Shown here piece after piece: positions 1 to 10,600 of a stretch of 64,000 bases of DNA. The position numbers and the translations under genes were made by a program. The stretch spans positions 62,001 to 126,000 of the forward strand of contig NZ_BMGL01000008.1 in the NCBI RefSeq assembly GCF_014640175.1, in the 5' to 3' direction. The notes under the pieces are model-generated. The model was not told the origin of the DNA. It was given only the letters and a program-made list of their open reading frames with translations, and ran no database searches. This stretch comes from Psychroflexus salis (GTDB lineage Bacteria > Bacteroidota > Bacteroidia > Flavobacteriales > Flavobacteriaceae). Every line of letters begins with the position of its first letter. Position 1 is the stretch's first letter.

Positions 1-740
1 ATGGTGATGATTTTCAAGCTGTTTTTTCTGATACACCAGGAATAATAAAACCTGCCTATCAATTACAATCTTCTATGATGGATTTTGTGAAGTCTGCCTT
101 TCAAGATGCCGATGTGTTAATTTATTTAGTTGAAATTGGTGAAAAAGCTTTAAAAGACGAGAGTTTTTTTAACAAGATCGTCAACGCAAAAATTCCAGTA
201 ATTTTGTTATTGAATAAAATTGACACTGCCAATGAAGAACAATTGGTAGAACAAGTAACCTATTGGAAAGAGCAAGTGCCCAATGCAGAAATTTTTGCCA
301 TTTCAGCGTTAAAGAATTTTGGTGTTGCTGAAGTTTTTAACCGCATTATTGAGTTACTGCCAGCATCGCCTGCCTTTTATCCGAAAGACCAATTTACCGA
401 TAAACCTGAACGTTTTTTTGTGAACGAAGCCATTCGTGAAAAAATATTGAAGCATTACAAAAAAGAAATTCCGTATAGTGTTGAGGTAGAAACTGAAGAT
501 TTTGAAGAAGAAGAACATATCATTCGCATTCGCAGTATTATTATGACTGAGCGTGAATCGCAAAAAGCGATTATTATTGGTCATAAAGGGGAATCTTTAC
601 GAAGAGTAGGCACGGAGGCTAGAAAAGATTTGGAACGCTTTTTTGGAAAGAAAATTTTTATTGAATTGTATGTGAAAGTCAATAAAAACTGGCGTAATAA
701 CGAAAATCAGTTGAAGCGTTTTGGGTATTTAGGAAAGTAA
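1..740 (+). CDS. era: GTPase Era, C-terminal part (5' end outside window)
   Basis: Era is a Ras-like GTPase with a KH RNA-binding domain that binds the 3' end of 16S rRNA and helps mature the 30S subunit. The frame is open from base 3, so the gene begins upstream of the window. The visible part starts just before the G3 motif DTPG (near base 33) and holds the G4 motif NKID (near base 212). The C-terminal half carries the KH signature IIIGHKGESLRRVGTEAR and the usual Era ending around KNWRNN. The P-loop (G1) and G2 motifs are missing only because of the window edge. Nothing suggests it is broken. Confidence 0.96.
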   Translation, partial: GDDFQAVFSDTPGIIKPAYQLQSSMMDFVKSAFQDADVLIYLVEIGEKALKDESFFNKIVNAKIPVILLLNKIDTANEEQLVEQVTYWKEQVPNAEIFAISALKNFGVAEVFNRIIELLPASPAFYPKDQFTDKPERFFVNEAIREKILKHYKKEIPYSVEVETEDFEEEEHIIRIRSIIMTERESQKAIIIGHKGESLRRVGTEARKDLERFFGKKIFIELYVKVNKNWRNNENQLKRFGYLGK

Positions 741-783
741 ACACACTATAAATTTCCAATAATAAATTTTAAAAATTAAAGCT

Positions 784-1335
784 GTGAAGAAGATTTTCGC
801 CTTAAGTATTCTAGTTTTATGTTTAAGTATTCCTATTAAAATACGAGCACAATCTACAATAGAATGGTCTAGAGATTATAAATTGAAATGGTCTGATTTT
901 AAAGCTGAAGCGGATACAACAATTTTGGCTTTTGCTAATACCGTTTATAAAATTGAAATTTCACCAACCAATGTAGCCGTAGATTCAAATAATCATATTC
1001 AAAACTATGAAGCGCTTACTGCGGTAGCCCAATTTTATACTAAGCTTTCCTGGGTTTATGAAGAAGATGATAATTTACTTAAACATGAACAATTGCATTT
1101 TGATATTGCAGAATTGTATGCTAGAAAATTAAGAATAGAATTTGAAAAATTAAAGCAGGAAAAAATTGCTAATTTTAATACTTATTCAGCTGCCTATAAC
1201 AAATTTTGGACTGAATGCAAGGCGCTTCAAATGAAGTACGATAGCGAAACCAATCATGGTATTCTGATAGAAGAAAATCAAAAATGGGAAAATGATATCA
1301 TCCATAAATTGAATAGCATAAAGTCAATTCATTAG
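784..1335 (+). CDS. Secreted DUF922-like protein with HExxH motif
   Basis: This is a 183-residue protein with a GTG start; no ATG is available at the N-terminus. Residues 1-22 form a signal peptide ending near IRAQ. The mature part begins with a W-x-x-D-Y-K-L-x-W-x-D-F pattern typical of DUF922 proteins and holds HEQLH (residues 101-105) with a nearby Glu (110). That is a gluzincin-like zinc-binding helix, so a periplasmic metalloprotease is plausible. The function is not known, and the DUF922 assignment is from pattern memory. It lies 43 bp after era and may share its transcript. Confidence 0.6.
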   Translation: MKKIFALSILVLCLSIPIKIRAQSTIEWSRDYKLKWSDFKAEADTTILAFANTVYKIEISPTNVAVDSNNHIQNYEALTAVAQFYTKLSWVYEEDDNLLKHEQLHFDIAELYARKLRIEFEKLKQEKIANFNTYSAAYNKFWTECKALQMKYDSETNHGILIEENQKWENDIIHKLNSIKSIH

Positions 1336-1399
1336 TTACTTACGTGCTTCGTTTTAATTTTATTCAATCTAAAATAATTTCTTTTTACTCTTAAAAGCC

Positions 1400-4144
1400 T
1401 TACCTTCTATACCTTCTTCTTCCGCGAGATTCGGGTTTTTTGCCACCAAATTTATCAAGCTTATAGGTGAAGCTTAGCATAGCGTATCGTTGTAAAATCA
1501 ATTGGTCTGTATCTTGAATAAAATCGTCTCCTGTAGTTCTTCTGGTAGAAATATTTTGGTCTAATACATCGTAGACCTTTACTTTTAGGGTAGCTTTTTC
1601 ATCTAAAAATTGATAGCCTAAGCTTAAATTCCAAAATAGGGAGGTAGATTCAAATGCATCGGAAACATTTCCATAATTAAAGTAGGTAAAATCGCTTCCA
1701 AAAATGATGTTTTCTGGCCAAAACAAAGTGGCTTCTAGTCCAACTTCGGTGTTGGTGAAATCTTCATTTCTATCTGAAAAAATGTTGTATGCGGTGTTGT
1801 TGTAATTAAACCTTAAGTTAGGTTGTAAACTGATTAAATCTGGAATTTCGTAGGTAAATCTTAAGCCTGGAGAAATAGAATAAATATCAGAATTAAATCG
1901 TTGTCCGTTACTAAAACCAATATTTCTGTTGTAATTGTTTGATACAAATAAATTATATCGAATTACATCGGTGCCTTCTGTAGGGATAGTTTTGCTAAAA
2001 TATACATACGCACTTGCATTAATTACTCCATTTACATTGGTATAAGAAGTTGTTCTTACTAAATCTTCATCTGTTGTTAATACGGGTACAACCTGATTAT
2101 CTGTAATCGAAAATCTTGAAAAAATACCGTAGCCAGAGCGAGTTTTATAATCAAAGTTTCTGTAACTTAAATTGAAACGTTGCTGTAATGCAGGATTCAA
2201 ATCTGGATTACCAATACGAATATTTAAAGGATCGGTTATAATTTCTACGGGTTGAAGCTGTTGTAAACTAGGAATATTTACACTGGTTTGATAGCCTAAA
2301 CGAATACTTTTAGAGCGACTAAATTGATACCTTAAAAAGAGATTGGTAAATACATCATTAAACGTGTTTGAAAAGCGAATGGCTTGTGTGAAGTTTTCAG
2401 TTTCTAGACTTGTGTTTAACAGTCCTAAACTTACGCCAGTTCGTATTTTTTCAGTTTCATATCGCAATCCTAAATTTGGTCGGTTCACTACCGAACGGGC
2501 TTTAAAATTATTCGATAAATTTTCATTTAAATTAGAAAAGCTACTTGTGTTTTCATCAAAATCGAATACATTTCTTCTGTTTTTGGTTTGGTTAGCTTCA
2601 AAGGTGTAGGATGCGTCTATAAAAAATTGTTTAGCCAAAGCCTGTCTGTAAGTAAAATTACCTGTATAATCATCAACATTATTTTCTTGATTGATAAACT
2701 GATTTTGAATTTGACTCTGGTTAGATTCTGAAATTATTCGTTCAGAATTGAAAAAATTTTCAGATTCGTTTCGGTTATGTCTATTGTTAAAACCTAAGCT
2801 TAAATATGAACCTATAGTATCTAGTTTTCTGGTAGCTGTTAGACTATTGCTGAAATTTAAAGATTCATTTTCACTGATGCTATTTGTTTCTGCAGAATTG
2901 ATAATGTTATTATTTTCATCTTTAGAAGTACTAAAACTTTCATTATCGCTAGTGCCTAAATTAAAATTTAAATTTGGACTAATTGAAATTCGAGTCAAGG
3001 TATCGGGCTTTATATCAAATCGTCCTGAAAAACGATGCGACTCACTATCATTTACTCCAGAGGATTCAGATTCGGTGAAAAAACTTCTTTCGGGAAGAAT
3101 ATTTTCTCTAAGAGTACTTGTTCTTGTTTCCCGGCTTGTCGCCCCATAAAAGTAATCTGTAGCTAAATCATATTTTCCATCTTCCCATTCGTTTACGTAA
3201 TTTCCACCTATGGTTTCTGATGTGGTAATGCCATTGTTATTTCCAAAAAATCCACCGGGTAAAGAAGATGTACTACCAATAGCATCAAAAACTTCGTCGT
3301 AACTAAATCCAGGACTGTTGATGTTGTTGGCACTGGCTAAGATGCTAAAGCGCATTTTATCTTTAAAGTAATTAAAAATAGCACTATTATCATACCTGTC
3401 ATCTGTTCCATATCCAACAGTAGCTCTAGAAAAGTAACCTTTGTTTTTATCTTCGTCTATGGTAATATTTATGGTTTTATCTTCAGATTCGCTTGCTTTG
3501 CCAGTAAACTCTTCTTCTCTAGTTTTGGTATCGACTACCTGAATTTTATCAATAATTTCTTTGGGTAAGTTTTTGGTAGCTACTTTAGGGTCATCGCCAA
3601 AAAATTCTTTGCCATTAACCAATATTCTATTTACGACCTGCCCATTTACTGTAATCGATCCATCGGCGGCAACTTCAACACCTGGAAGTTGTTTTAAGGT
3701 ATCTTCTAAAGTGGCATTTTCTCTTGTTTTAAAAGATTTAGCATTAAACTCTAAGGTGTCTTTTTTTAACACAATTGGAGATCGGGAAGTTTTAATAATT
3801 ATTTCGTCTAATTCGTCCGAACTTGCTTTCATTCTTATTTCGCCGATATCTATGATTTGATCTGCTGGCTGAATTGTTTTTTGAATGGCTTGTAAACCTG
3901 TGTAGGTGATAAATAAATTTAATTTTTCTTCAGTAGATTTCCCTGCTAATACAAATAAACCATCTTGGTCAGAAATGGTATAAGTAACTAAAGTAGAATC
4001 TTTAATGCTTTCTACGTATATGGTTGCGGAATATAAAGCTTGATTAGTTAAATCGTCTATAATCTTTCCCTTTACTTCGAAATCTTGAGCAAATGAAAAT
4101 TGAATTGTGATAATTGCTAAAAGGATAAAGAAAATGCTTTTCAT
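1400..4144 (-). CDS. TonB-dependent-receptor-like outer-membrane beta-barrel protein
   Basis: This 914-residue protein has a signal peptide (about residues 1-19, ending FSFA). A carboxypeptidase-regulatory-like beta-sandwich domain follows (about 22-105, starting VKGKIIDD), then a plug-like region (about 115-230, with VNGKEFFGDDPKVATKNLP). The rest is a long beta-barrel rich in alternating aromatic and polar strands. This architecture matches the Bacteroidota outer-membrane beta-barrel family related to TonB receptors. No SusD partner is adjacent, so the substrate cannot be named. The C-terminus ends in an unusual basic tail (GGKKPESRGRRRYRR) after the last strand; most barrels end on an aromatic residue. 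It is transcribed divergently from ung. Confidence 0.85.
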   Translation of the reverse strand: MKSIFFILLAIITIQFSFAQDFEVKGKIIDDLTNQALYSATIYVESIKDSTLVTYTISDQDGLFVLAGKSTEEKLNLFITYTGLQAIQKTIQPADQIIDIGEIRMKASSDELDEIIIKTSRSPIVLKKDTLEFNAKSFKTRENATLEDTLKQLPGVEVAADGSITVNGQVVNRILVNGKEFFGDDPKVATKNLPKEIIDKIQVVDTKTREEEFTGKASESEDKTINITIDEDKNKGYFSRATVGYGTDDRYDNSAIFNYFKDKMRFSILASANNINSPGFSYDEVFDAIGSTSSLPGGFFGNNNGITTSETIGGNYVNEWEDGKYDLATDYFYGATSRETRTSTLRENILPERSFFTESESSGVNDSESHRFSGRFDIKPDTLTRISISPNLNFNLGTSDNESFSTSKDENNNIINSAETNSISENESLNFSNSLTATRKLDTIGSYLSLGFNNRHNRNESENFFNSERIISESNQSQIQNQFINQENNVDDYTGNFTYRQALAKQFFIDASYTFEANQTKNRRNVFDFDENTSSFSNLNENLSNNFKARSVVNRPNLGLRYETEKIRTGVSLGLLNTSLETENFTQAIRFSNTFNDVFTNLFLRYQFSRSKSIRLGYQTSVNIPSLQQLQPVEIITDPLNIRIGNPDLNPALQQRFNLSYRNFDYKTRSGYGIFSRFSITDNQVVPVLTTDEDLVRTTSYTNVNGVINASAYVYFSKTIPTEGTDVIRYNLFVSNNYNRNIGFSNGQRFNSDIYSISPGLRFTYEIPDLISLQPNLRFNYNNTAYNIFSDRNEDFTNTEVGLEATLFWPENIIFGSDFTYFNYGNVSDAFESTSLFWNLSLGYQFLDEKATLKVKVYDVLDQNISTRRTTGDDFIQDTDQLILQRYAMLSFTYKLDKFGGKKPESRGRRRYRR

Positions 4145-4409
4145 GAATCTAATGATTTGATTTTAAGACTAAATAAAGCTAAAAAGGTTTATTTGTGCTA
4201 CATAAATATGAATTTCATCACACTTATTAAGATGAAAATCAAAAACCTACAATTTTAAAACTGATTTCTTTACTAAAAAAATTTCAACTTTAGTTTGTTT
4301 TTTAATTCGTTACGGTATACTGAAAACACCCAAACAAAGAATGTTTTTAATTCTATGCATAGGAAGCTTCAAATAAACTAATAGTCTTATTTTCGTTTCA
4401 AAAAATAAA

Positions 4410-5081
4410 ATGAATATTGTAATTGAATCTTCATGGAAACAGGTTTTAGCGTATGAATTTGAAAAAGTTTATTTTAAAAATTTAATTAATTCAGTAAGAG
4501 AAGAATACAAAAACTACACCTGTTATCCAAAAGGAAAAGATATTTTTCGAGCTTTTGATGCTTGTCCGTTTAAAGACCTTAAAGTAGTAATTATAGGGCA
4601 AGACCCTTATCATGGTCCTTACCAAGCTAACGGCTTGTGTTTTTCAGTTCAAAAAGGAATGGCATTACCTCCTTCATTAGTAAATATTTATAAGGAGTTA
4701 GAAAAAGATTTAGGAATTGATTTTGCAACACATGGCGATTTAATTAATTGGGCAAACCAAGGTGTTTTATTGCTTAATTCAGTTTTGAGTGTACGTGCAC
4801 ATCAAGCTGCAAGTCACCAAAAATTAGGATGGGAAAGCTTTACCAATTTAGTTATAGAACATATTTCAGCCAAAAAAGAAGGAGTTGTATTTTTACTTTG
4901 GGGCGGTTTTGCTAAAAAGAAAGCGAAATTAATCGATGCCACTAAACATCATATTTTAACATCGGGACATCCGTCACCTTTAAGTGCTAATCGTGGGTTT
5001 TGGTTTGGTAACAAGCATTTTAGTGAAACAAACAAAATTTTAGCCAAACAAAATAAGTCGATTATTAACTGGCAAGTTTAA
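4410..5081 (+). CDS. ung: Uracil-DNA glycosylase
   Basis: Family 1 uracil-DNA glycosylase removes uracil from DNA to start base-excision repair. The 223-residue length is normal. The water-activating motif GQDPYHGPYQANGLCFSV (about residues 66-83) and the C-terminal HPSPLS motif are both intact, and the uracil-binding LLLNSVLSVR stretch lies between them. The ATG follows an A-rich leader. The stop codon overlaps the stop codon of the convergent gap gene within one TTAA, so there is no room for a terminator between them. Confidence 0.97.
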   Translation: MNIVIESSWKQVLAYEFEKVYFKNLINSVREEYKNYTCYPKGKDIFRAFDACPFKDLKVVIIGQDPYHGPYQANGLCFSVQKGMALPPSLVNIYKELEKDLGIDFATHGDLINWANQGVLLLNSVLSVRAHQAASHQKLGWESFTNLVIEHISAKKEGVVFLLWGGFAKKKAKLIDATKHHILTSGHPSPLSANRGFWFGNKHFSETNKILAKQNKSIINWQV

Positions 5082-6079
5082 CGCATTTTCAAAATTAAAT
5101 CGATAAGCCGGCTGCTGTAACCGCGTTCGTTGTCATACCAACCAATTAGTTTTACCAAATGTCCACCGATTACTGAGGTCATTTGCGCATCGAATACGCA
5201 AGAATGCGAGTTGCCTTTGATGTCAATCGAAACAATTGGATCTTCCGTGTAGGCTAAAATTCCTTTAAGTGAAGTTTCAGAAACCTTTTTAAAAATTTTA
5301 TTCACTTCTTCGATTGAAGTTTTGTTTTTTACATTTAAAGTTATATCGGTTAAAGAGCCATTGGGAACTGGCACGCGAATTCCACAACCACCAATTACAT
5401 CGCTTAAATCTGGAAAAATTTTGGTTAATGCCTTAGCAGCACCAGTTGTAGTAGGAACAATAGATTGTCCTGCGGCACGTGCTCTACGTAAATCCCGATG
5501 TGGCTGATCGTGTAAACTTTGGTCGCTGGTGTAGGAGTGAATAGTCGAAATGTAAGCTTGCTCTACTTGAAATGCATCGTGAATTACTTTTAACATAGGA
5601 GCTGCATTATTAGTGGTACACGATGCATTCGAAATAATTAAATCAGAAGGCTGTAAAACTTCATTATTTACACCTAAGACTATCATTTTAACAGAATCAT
5701 CGCTAGAAGGAACACTTAAAATTACTTTTTTGGCTCTATTTTTTAGGTGATGCTCTAATTCAATTTTGGTTTTAAATTTCCCGGTGCATTCTATTACAAA
5801 ATCTAAATCGTAGTGATGCCAAGGGATTTTTTCAATAGATTTTTCATTGATTACAGAAAAGGATTGGTTTTCAATTTGAATGGCTCCGTTTTTGGTAGTA
5901 ACTTCTTTTCCAAAGTTACCATGAATGGAATCGTATTTTACCAAGTGTGCTAAAGTTGAAGCTTCCGCTATATCGTTAATGGCAACAACTTCAATTTCTG
6001 GATGTATGTATGCCAAACGAAAAAGGCTTCGACCGATACGACCAAAGCCATTTATTCCAATTCTTATTTTTTTTATCAT
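5078..6079 (-). CDS. gap: Glyceraldehyde-3-phosphate dehydrogenase, type I
   Basis: The enzyme oxidises glyceraldehyde-3-phosphate to 1,3-bisphosphoglycerate in glycolysis, or runs in reverse in gluconeogenesis. The 333-residue protein has the Rossmann motif INGFGRIGR at the N-terminus, an Asp after the second strand (AINDIAE) that favours NAD, and the catalytic SNASCTTN. The general-base His lies in STIHSYTSDQ. It starts 11 bp downstream of lipA on the same strand, so the two probably share a transcript. Flavobacteria often have more than one gap gene; which one serves glycolysis cannot be told here. Confidence 0.95.
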   Translation of the reverse strand: MIKKIRIGINGFGRIGRSLFRLAYIHPEIEVVAINDIAEASTLAHLVKYDSIHGNFGKEVTTKNGAIQIENQSFSVINEKSIEKIPWHHYDLDFVIECTGKFKTKIELEHHLKNRAKKVILSVPSSDDSVKMIVLGVNNEVLQPSDLIISNASCTTNNAAPMLKVIHDAFQVEQAYISTIHSYTSDQSLHDQPHRDLRRARAAGQSIVPTTTGAAKALTKIFPDLSDVIGGCGIRVPVPNGSLTDITLNVKNKTSIEEVNKIFKKVSETSLKGILAYTEDPIVSIDIKGNSHSCVFDAQMTSVIGGHLVKLIGWYDNERGYSSRLIDLILKMR

Positions 6080-6090
6080 TTAATCAGAAA

Positions 6091-6987
6091 CTAATTGATA
6101 TGTTTTTGTGCTTTGTACGAAGAGCGAACTAAAGCCGAACTTTCGACATGTCTAAAGCCTAATTCTAATCCAACTTCTTCATATTTTTTAAACTGATCTG
6201 GAGTAATAAATTCTTTAACAGGTAAGTGAGTTTTACTTGGTTGCAAGTATTGCCCAATAGTTACCACATCACAATTTACAGAACGTAGATCCTTTAAAGT
6301 TTGGATAACTTCGTCTTCTTGCTCACCTAAACCTAGCATAATTCCAGATTTAGTACGATTAATCCCTTGTTTTTTTAAATAATCTAGAACGCCTAAACTA
6401 CGATCATATTTAGCTTGAATTCTAACTTCTCGAGTTAATCTTCTTACAGTTTCCATATTGTGTGAAACTACTTCTGGCTTCACATCAATAATGCGGTCAA
6501 TATGTCTTTCTACACCTTGAAAATCTGGAATTAAGGTTTCTAATGTAGTTTGAGGATTCATTCTTCGAATGGCTTTTATCGTTTCTGCCCAAATAATAGA
6601 TCCCATGTCTTTTAAATCATCACGATCTACAGATGTAACAACTGCGTGTTTTATACCCATAATTTTGATAGAACGCGCTACTTTTTCGGGTTCATCCCAC
6701 TCAACGGTTTCAGGTCTTCCTGTTTTAACCCCACAAAAACCACAAGATCGTGTACATACATTTCCTAAAATCATAAATGTGGCAGTACCTTCACCCCAGC
6801 ATTCACCCATATTTGGACAACTTCCTGAAGTACAAATGGTGTGCAAGTCGTACTTATCAACTAACTTTCTTAAATTTCTGTATTTTTCACCCGTTGGTAA
6901 TTTTACACGCAACCATTTAGGTTTGCCTTTGCGTAGCTCGGGTGTTTTTTTCTCAATTACTTCTGGTGCAAGTGCTGCTGTAGCCAT
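6091..6987 (-). CDS. lipA: Lipoyl synthase
   Basis: This radical-SAM enzyme inserts two sulfurs into protein-bound octanoyl groups to make lipoyl cofactor. The 298-residue protein has both iron-sulfur cluster motifs: the auxiliary cluster Cys set in [12 protein letters not shown] and the radical-SAM CxxxCxxC in CTRSCGFC. The conserved C-terminal Ser of the auxiliary cluster is in [18 protein letters not shown] -7 element lies just upstream. It is the first gene of a probable two-gene unit with gap. Confidence 0.96.
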   Translation of the reverse strand: MATAALAPEVIEKKTPELRKGKPKWLRVKLPTGEKYRNLRKLVDKYDLHTICTSGSCPNMGECWGEGTATFMILGNVCTRSCGFCGVKTGRPETVEWDEPEKVARSIKIMGIKHAVVTSVDRDDLKDMGSIIWAETIKAIRRMNPQTTLETLIPDFQGVERHIDRIIDVKPEVVSHNMETVRRLTREVRIQAKYDRSLGVLDYLKKQGINRTKSGIMLGLGEQEDEVIQTLKDLRSVNCDVVTIGQYLQPSKTHLPVKEFITPDQFKKYEEVGLELGFRHVESSALVRSSYKAQKHIN

Positions 6988-7004
6988 AATTATTAATTGT
7001 TAGG

Positions 7005-7012
7005 CAAAGATA
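7005..7012 (-). promoter_or_regulatory. Promoter -7 element for lipA-gap
   Basis: On the minus strand the sequence reads TATCTTTG, an exact match to the Bacteroidota -7 consensus TAnnTTTG, 17 bp before the lipA start codon. The -33 region is only a loose match. Confidence 0.55.
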
Positions 7013-7562
7013 GGAAATAATATACGTACTGCATAGGAGCTTAAAATTCTTAATAAGGCTTTAATAAAGTTTTATAATAATAATACTGATGTCACTTCGA
7101 GCCCGCGAGAATTCTACGAATTTTATTTAATGGAAAGTGCGTTTAGAAAGAGTAAATAAATTAAAAACGAGTTCCCTTCCATTAAGGGAAGGCTTAGGGA
7201 TGGGTGTATTTTGATAAATCGAAAAATGTAAGATAAAACACCCTTTGCCTTCGGCATTTCTCTCTAGGGAAAAGTATAAAATACTGATTGTTTATAATGT
7301 TTTGAAAAACAGATTTTTACATAAAATCGTCATTTGTGGTTTTTTTTGTTTAACGACCCAAGGAGTTAAGCAGAAATATATCGAGAAGTACTTACTATGA
7401 TTTTCAAGAATCATCTATATTTTTTTACTTTCTTTTAAATAAAAAAATGCTTTTAATACTATTTTATGTTTTAATTGGCAAATCAGCTTATCCATAGTTG
7501 GGAAATGAAATTTCATTAATTCTAATTTATAATTAAAAAAACCATTTTCAATACGATTTTCG
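7013..7562. other. Gene-free AT-rich region between lipA and icmF
   Basis: About 550 bp without a convincing gene. It contains a segment reading GTCACTTCGAGCCCGCGAGA (from 7093) that resembles a dispersed Bacteroidota intergenic repeat, and the palindromic element at 7172-7268. The rest is plain AT-rich sequence. The stretch TAAATTTA at 7563-7570 could be an icmF -7 element, but it lacks the final G. Confidence 0.6.
7172..7268. repeat. Imperfect palindromic repeat element
   Basis: The left part has TTCCCTT (7172-7178) paired with AAGGGAA (7184-7190), followed by GGCTTAGGGATGGGTGT. Farther right ACACCC (7238-7243) pairs with GGGTGT (7202-7207), then a small GCCTTCGGC hairpin, then CTAGGGAA. 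The whole reads as a folded inverted repeat, the kind of REP-like intergenic element common in flavobacteria. Related words occur inside icmF at 8035-8071. Confidence 0.5.
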
Positions 7563-7603
7563 TAAATTTACGCCTTAATTAATTCAAATATTTCAATTCA
7601 GTA

Positions 7604-10600
7604 ATGGAACAACAAAAACCATATAAACCTAAAAATCAAATTCGAATTGTAACTGCCGCATCTTTATTCGATGGTCACGATGCAGCCATAAATGTAATGC
7701 GTAGAATTATTCAGTCTACAGGGGTAGAAGTAATTCATTTAGGTCATGATCGAAGTGTAGAAGAAGTAGTAAATACAGCTATCCAAGAAGATGTAAATGC
7801 CATTGCTATGACTTCTTACCAAGGTGGACACAACGAATATTTTAAATATATGTACGACTTACTTCAAGAAAAAGGAGCAGGACATATTAAGATTTTTGGT
7901 GGTGGTGGTGGAGTAATCCTTACCGAAGAAATTGAAGATTTAATGAAACATGGTATTACCCGAATTTATTCGCCAGACGATGGCCGTGAAATGGGTTTAC
8001 AAGGAATGATTAATGATTTGGTAGAAAAATCTGACTTTCCTAGTCCATCCTTAGTCCTTCCCAAAGGAAAGAAAATTACACAATCTTTAAAAGACAAAGA
8101 TGTAAATACCATTGCGCGTTTAATTTCGTTATCAGAAAACAGACCAGATGAATATAAAAAAGTTTTCCCCCCTAAGGGGAAATCAAAAGGGACTGAAGTT
8201 CCAGTTTTAGGAATTACAGGAACAGGTGGCTCTGGAAAATCATCTTTGGTAGATGAATTGGTTCGTCGTTTTTTAGTCGATTTTGAAGACAAACAAATCG
8301 GAATTATTTCTGTCGACCCATCTAAAAGAAAAACGGGTGGTGCTTTGTTAGGCGACCGAATCCGAATGAATGCGATTAACTCACCACGAGTTTACATGCG
8401 TTCTTTAGCTACTCGACAGTCTAATTTGGCGCTTTCAAAATACGTGCAGGAAGCTGTTGAAGTCTTAAAAGCTGCCAATTACGATTTAATTATCTTAGAA
8501 ACTTCTGGGATTGGGCAGAGTGATACCGAAATTTTAGACCATTCGGATGTTTCATTATACGTAATGACACCCGAATTTGGTGCAGCTACTCAATTGGAAA
8601 AAATCGACATGTTGGATTTTGCCGATTTAGTAGCGATTAATAAATTCGATAAACGTGGAGCTAAAGATGCATTACGTGATGTAAAAAAACAATACCAACG
8701 TAATCATCAACTTTGGGATGCCAAGTTAGATACGCTTCCAGTGTATGGAACCATCGCTTCTCAATTTAACGATCCAGGTATGAATGTGTTGTACAAACAC
8801 ATCATGGATCAGGTAGCTCAAAAAACTTCAGCAAGTTTGCATAGTACTTACGAAATTACAGATGAAATGTCGGAGAAAATCTTTGTCATTCCACCAGCAA
8901 GAACGCGCTATCTTTCTGAAATTTCAGAAAATAATCGAGCATACGACGAAAAAGCAAGTCAACAAGTTGATGTGGCACAACGGCTTTATGGAATTTTCAA
9001 AACAATCGAGTCGGCAACGAATAGCAGTTTAGCTTTACATAAAAATGGAATAGATGAAGAAGCTCTGCAAGCGGCTATTTTACCAGAAAATGAAACTTTA
9101 GTAAACCTGCTTAAAAAGGAATTTGACAAACTAAAAATGGATTTGAATCCCTATAATTGGGAGAAAATACTAGATTGGGAAAATGTAGTTCAAAAATATA
9201 CCGATGATGTTTATAGTTTTAAAGTTCGAGATAAAGAAATTAAAATCGAAACCTACACAGAATCATTATCACATTTAAAAATACCCAAAGTTGCATTACC
9301 AAAATACAAAGCTTGGGGAGATTTATTAAAATGGCTTTTGCAAGAAAACGTTCCAGGTGAGTTCCCATACACCGCAGGATTGTATCCGTTTAAAAGAACA
9401 GGCGAAGATCCAACCCGAATGTTCGCTGGAGAAGGTGGACCCGAACGTACTAACCGCAGATTTCATTACGTAAGCCAAGGATTACCCGCCAAACGATTAT
9501 CTACTGCATTCGATTCGGTTACCTTATATGGAAACGACCCCGATTACCGACCAGATATTTATGGTAAAATCGGAAATGCAGGTGTTTCCATTTGTTGTTT
9601 AGACGATGCCAAAAAACTCTATTCAGGTTTTGATTTAGCACATCATATGACATCGGTAAGTATGACCATTAATGGTCCAGCACCGATGTTGCTTGGTTTT
9701 TTTATGAATGCTGCCATCGATCAAAATTGCGAAAAATATATTATTGAAAATGGCTTAGAAAATGAAGTAGAAGCTAAAATTAAACAGATTTACAAAGAAA
9801 ATGGTTTAGAAAGACCAAAGTACAATGGCGATTTACCCGAAGGAAACGATGGCTTAGGTTTAATGTTGCTCGGTGTAACTGGCGATCAAGTTTTACCAGC
9901 CGATGTGTACCAAAAAATAAAAATGGATACCATTGCAGTTGTTCGCGGAACTGTGCAAGCTGATATTTTAAAAGAAGACCAAGCGCAAAATACCTGTATT
10001 TTTTCAACAGAATTTGCCTTGCGTTTAATGGGCGACGTTCAGGAATATTTCATTGAAAATAAAGTGCGAAATTTTTATTCGGTTTCTATTTCAGGTTACC
10101 ACATTGCAGAAGCAGGAGCTAACCCGATTACGCAATTAGCATTAACACTATCCAACGGATTTACCTATGTGGAATATTACTTAAGTCGTGGAATGGACAT
10201 CAATAAATTTGGGCCTAACCTAAGTTTCTTTTTCTCCAATGGAATTGATCCAGAATATGCCGTAATTGGTAGAGTTGCTAGACGAATTTGGGCAAAAGCC
10301 ATGCGCGATAAATATGGTGCTAACCCAAGAGCACAAATGTTGAAATACCACATACAAACTTCTGGTCGATCCTTACATGCTCAGGAAATTGACTTCAACG
10401 ATATTCGAACTTCCTTACAAGCGCTTTATGCCATTTATGATAACTGCAACTCATTGCACACCAACGCATACGATGAAGCGATTACTACACCAACAGAAGA
10501 ATCTGTTCGTCGTGCCATGGCCATACAGTTGATTATCAATAAAGAATTAGGATTAGCGAAAAATGAAAATCCTATTCAAGGTGCATTTATTATAGAAGAA

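Noticed and set aside
7013-7603. Cobalamin riboswitch before icmF
   Set aside because: No B12-box sequence or matching core was found; the structure seen is a repeat element too far upstream.
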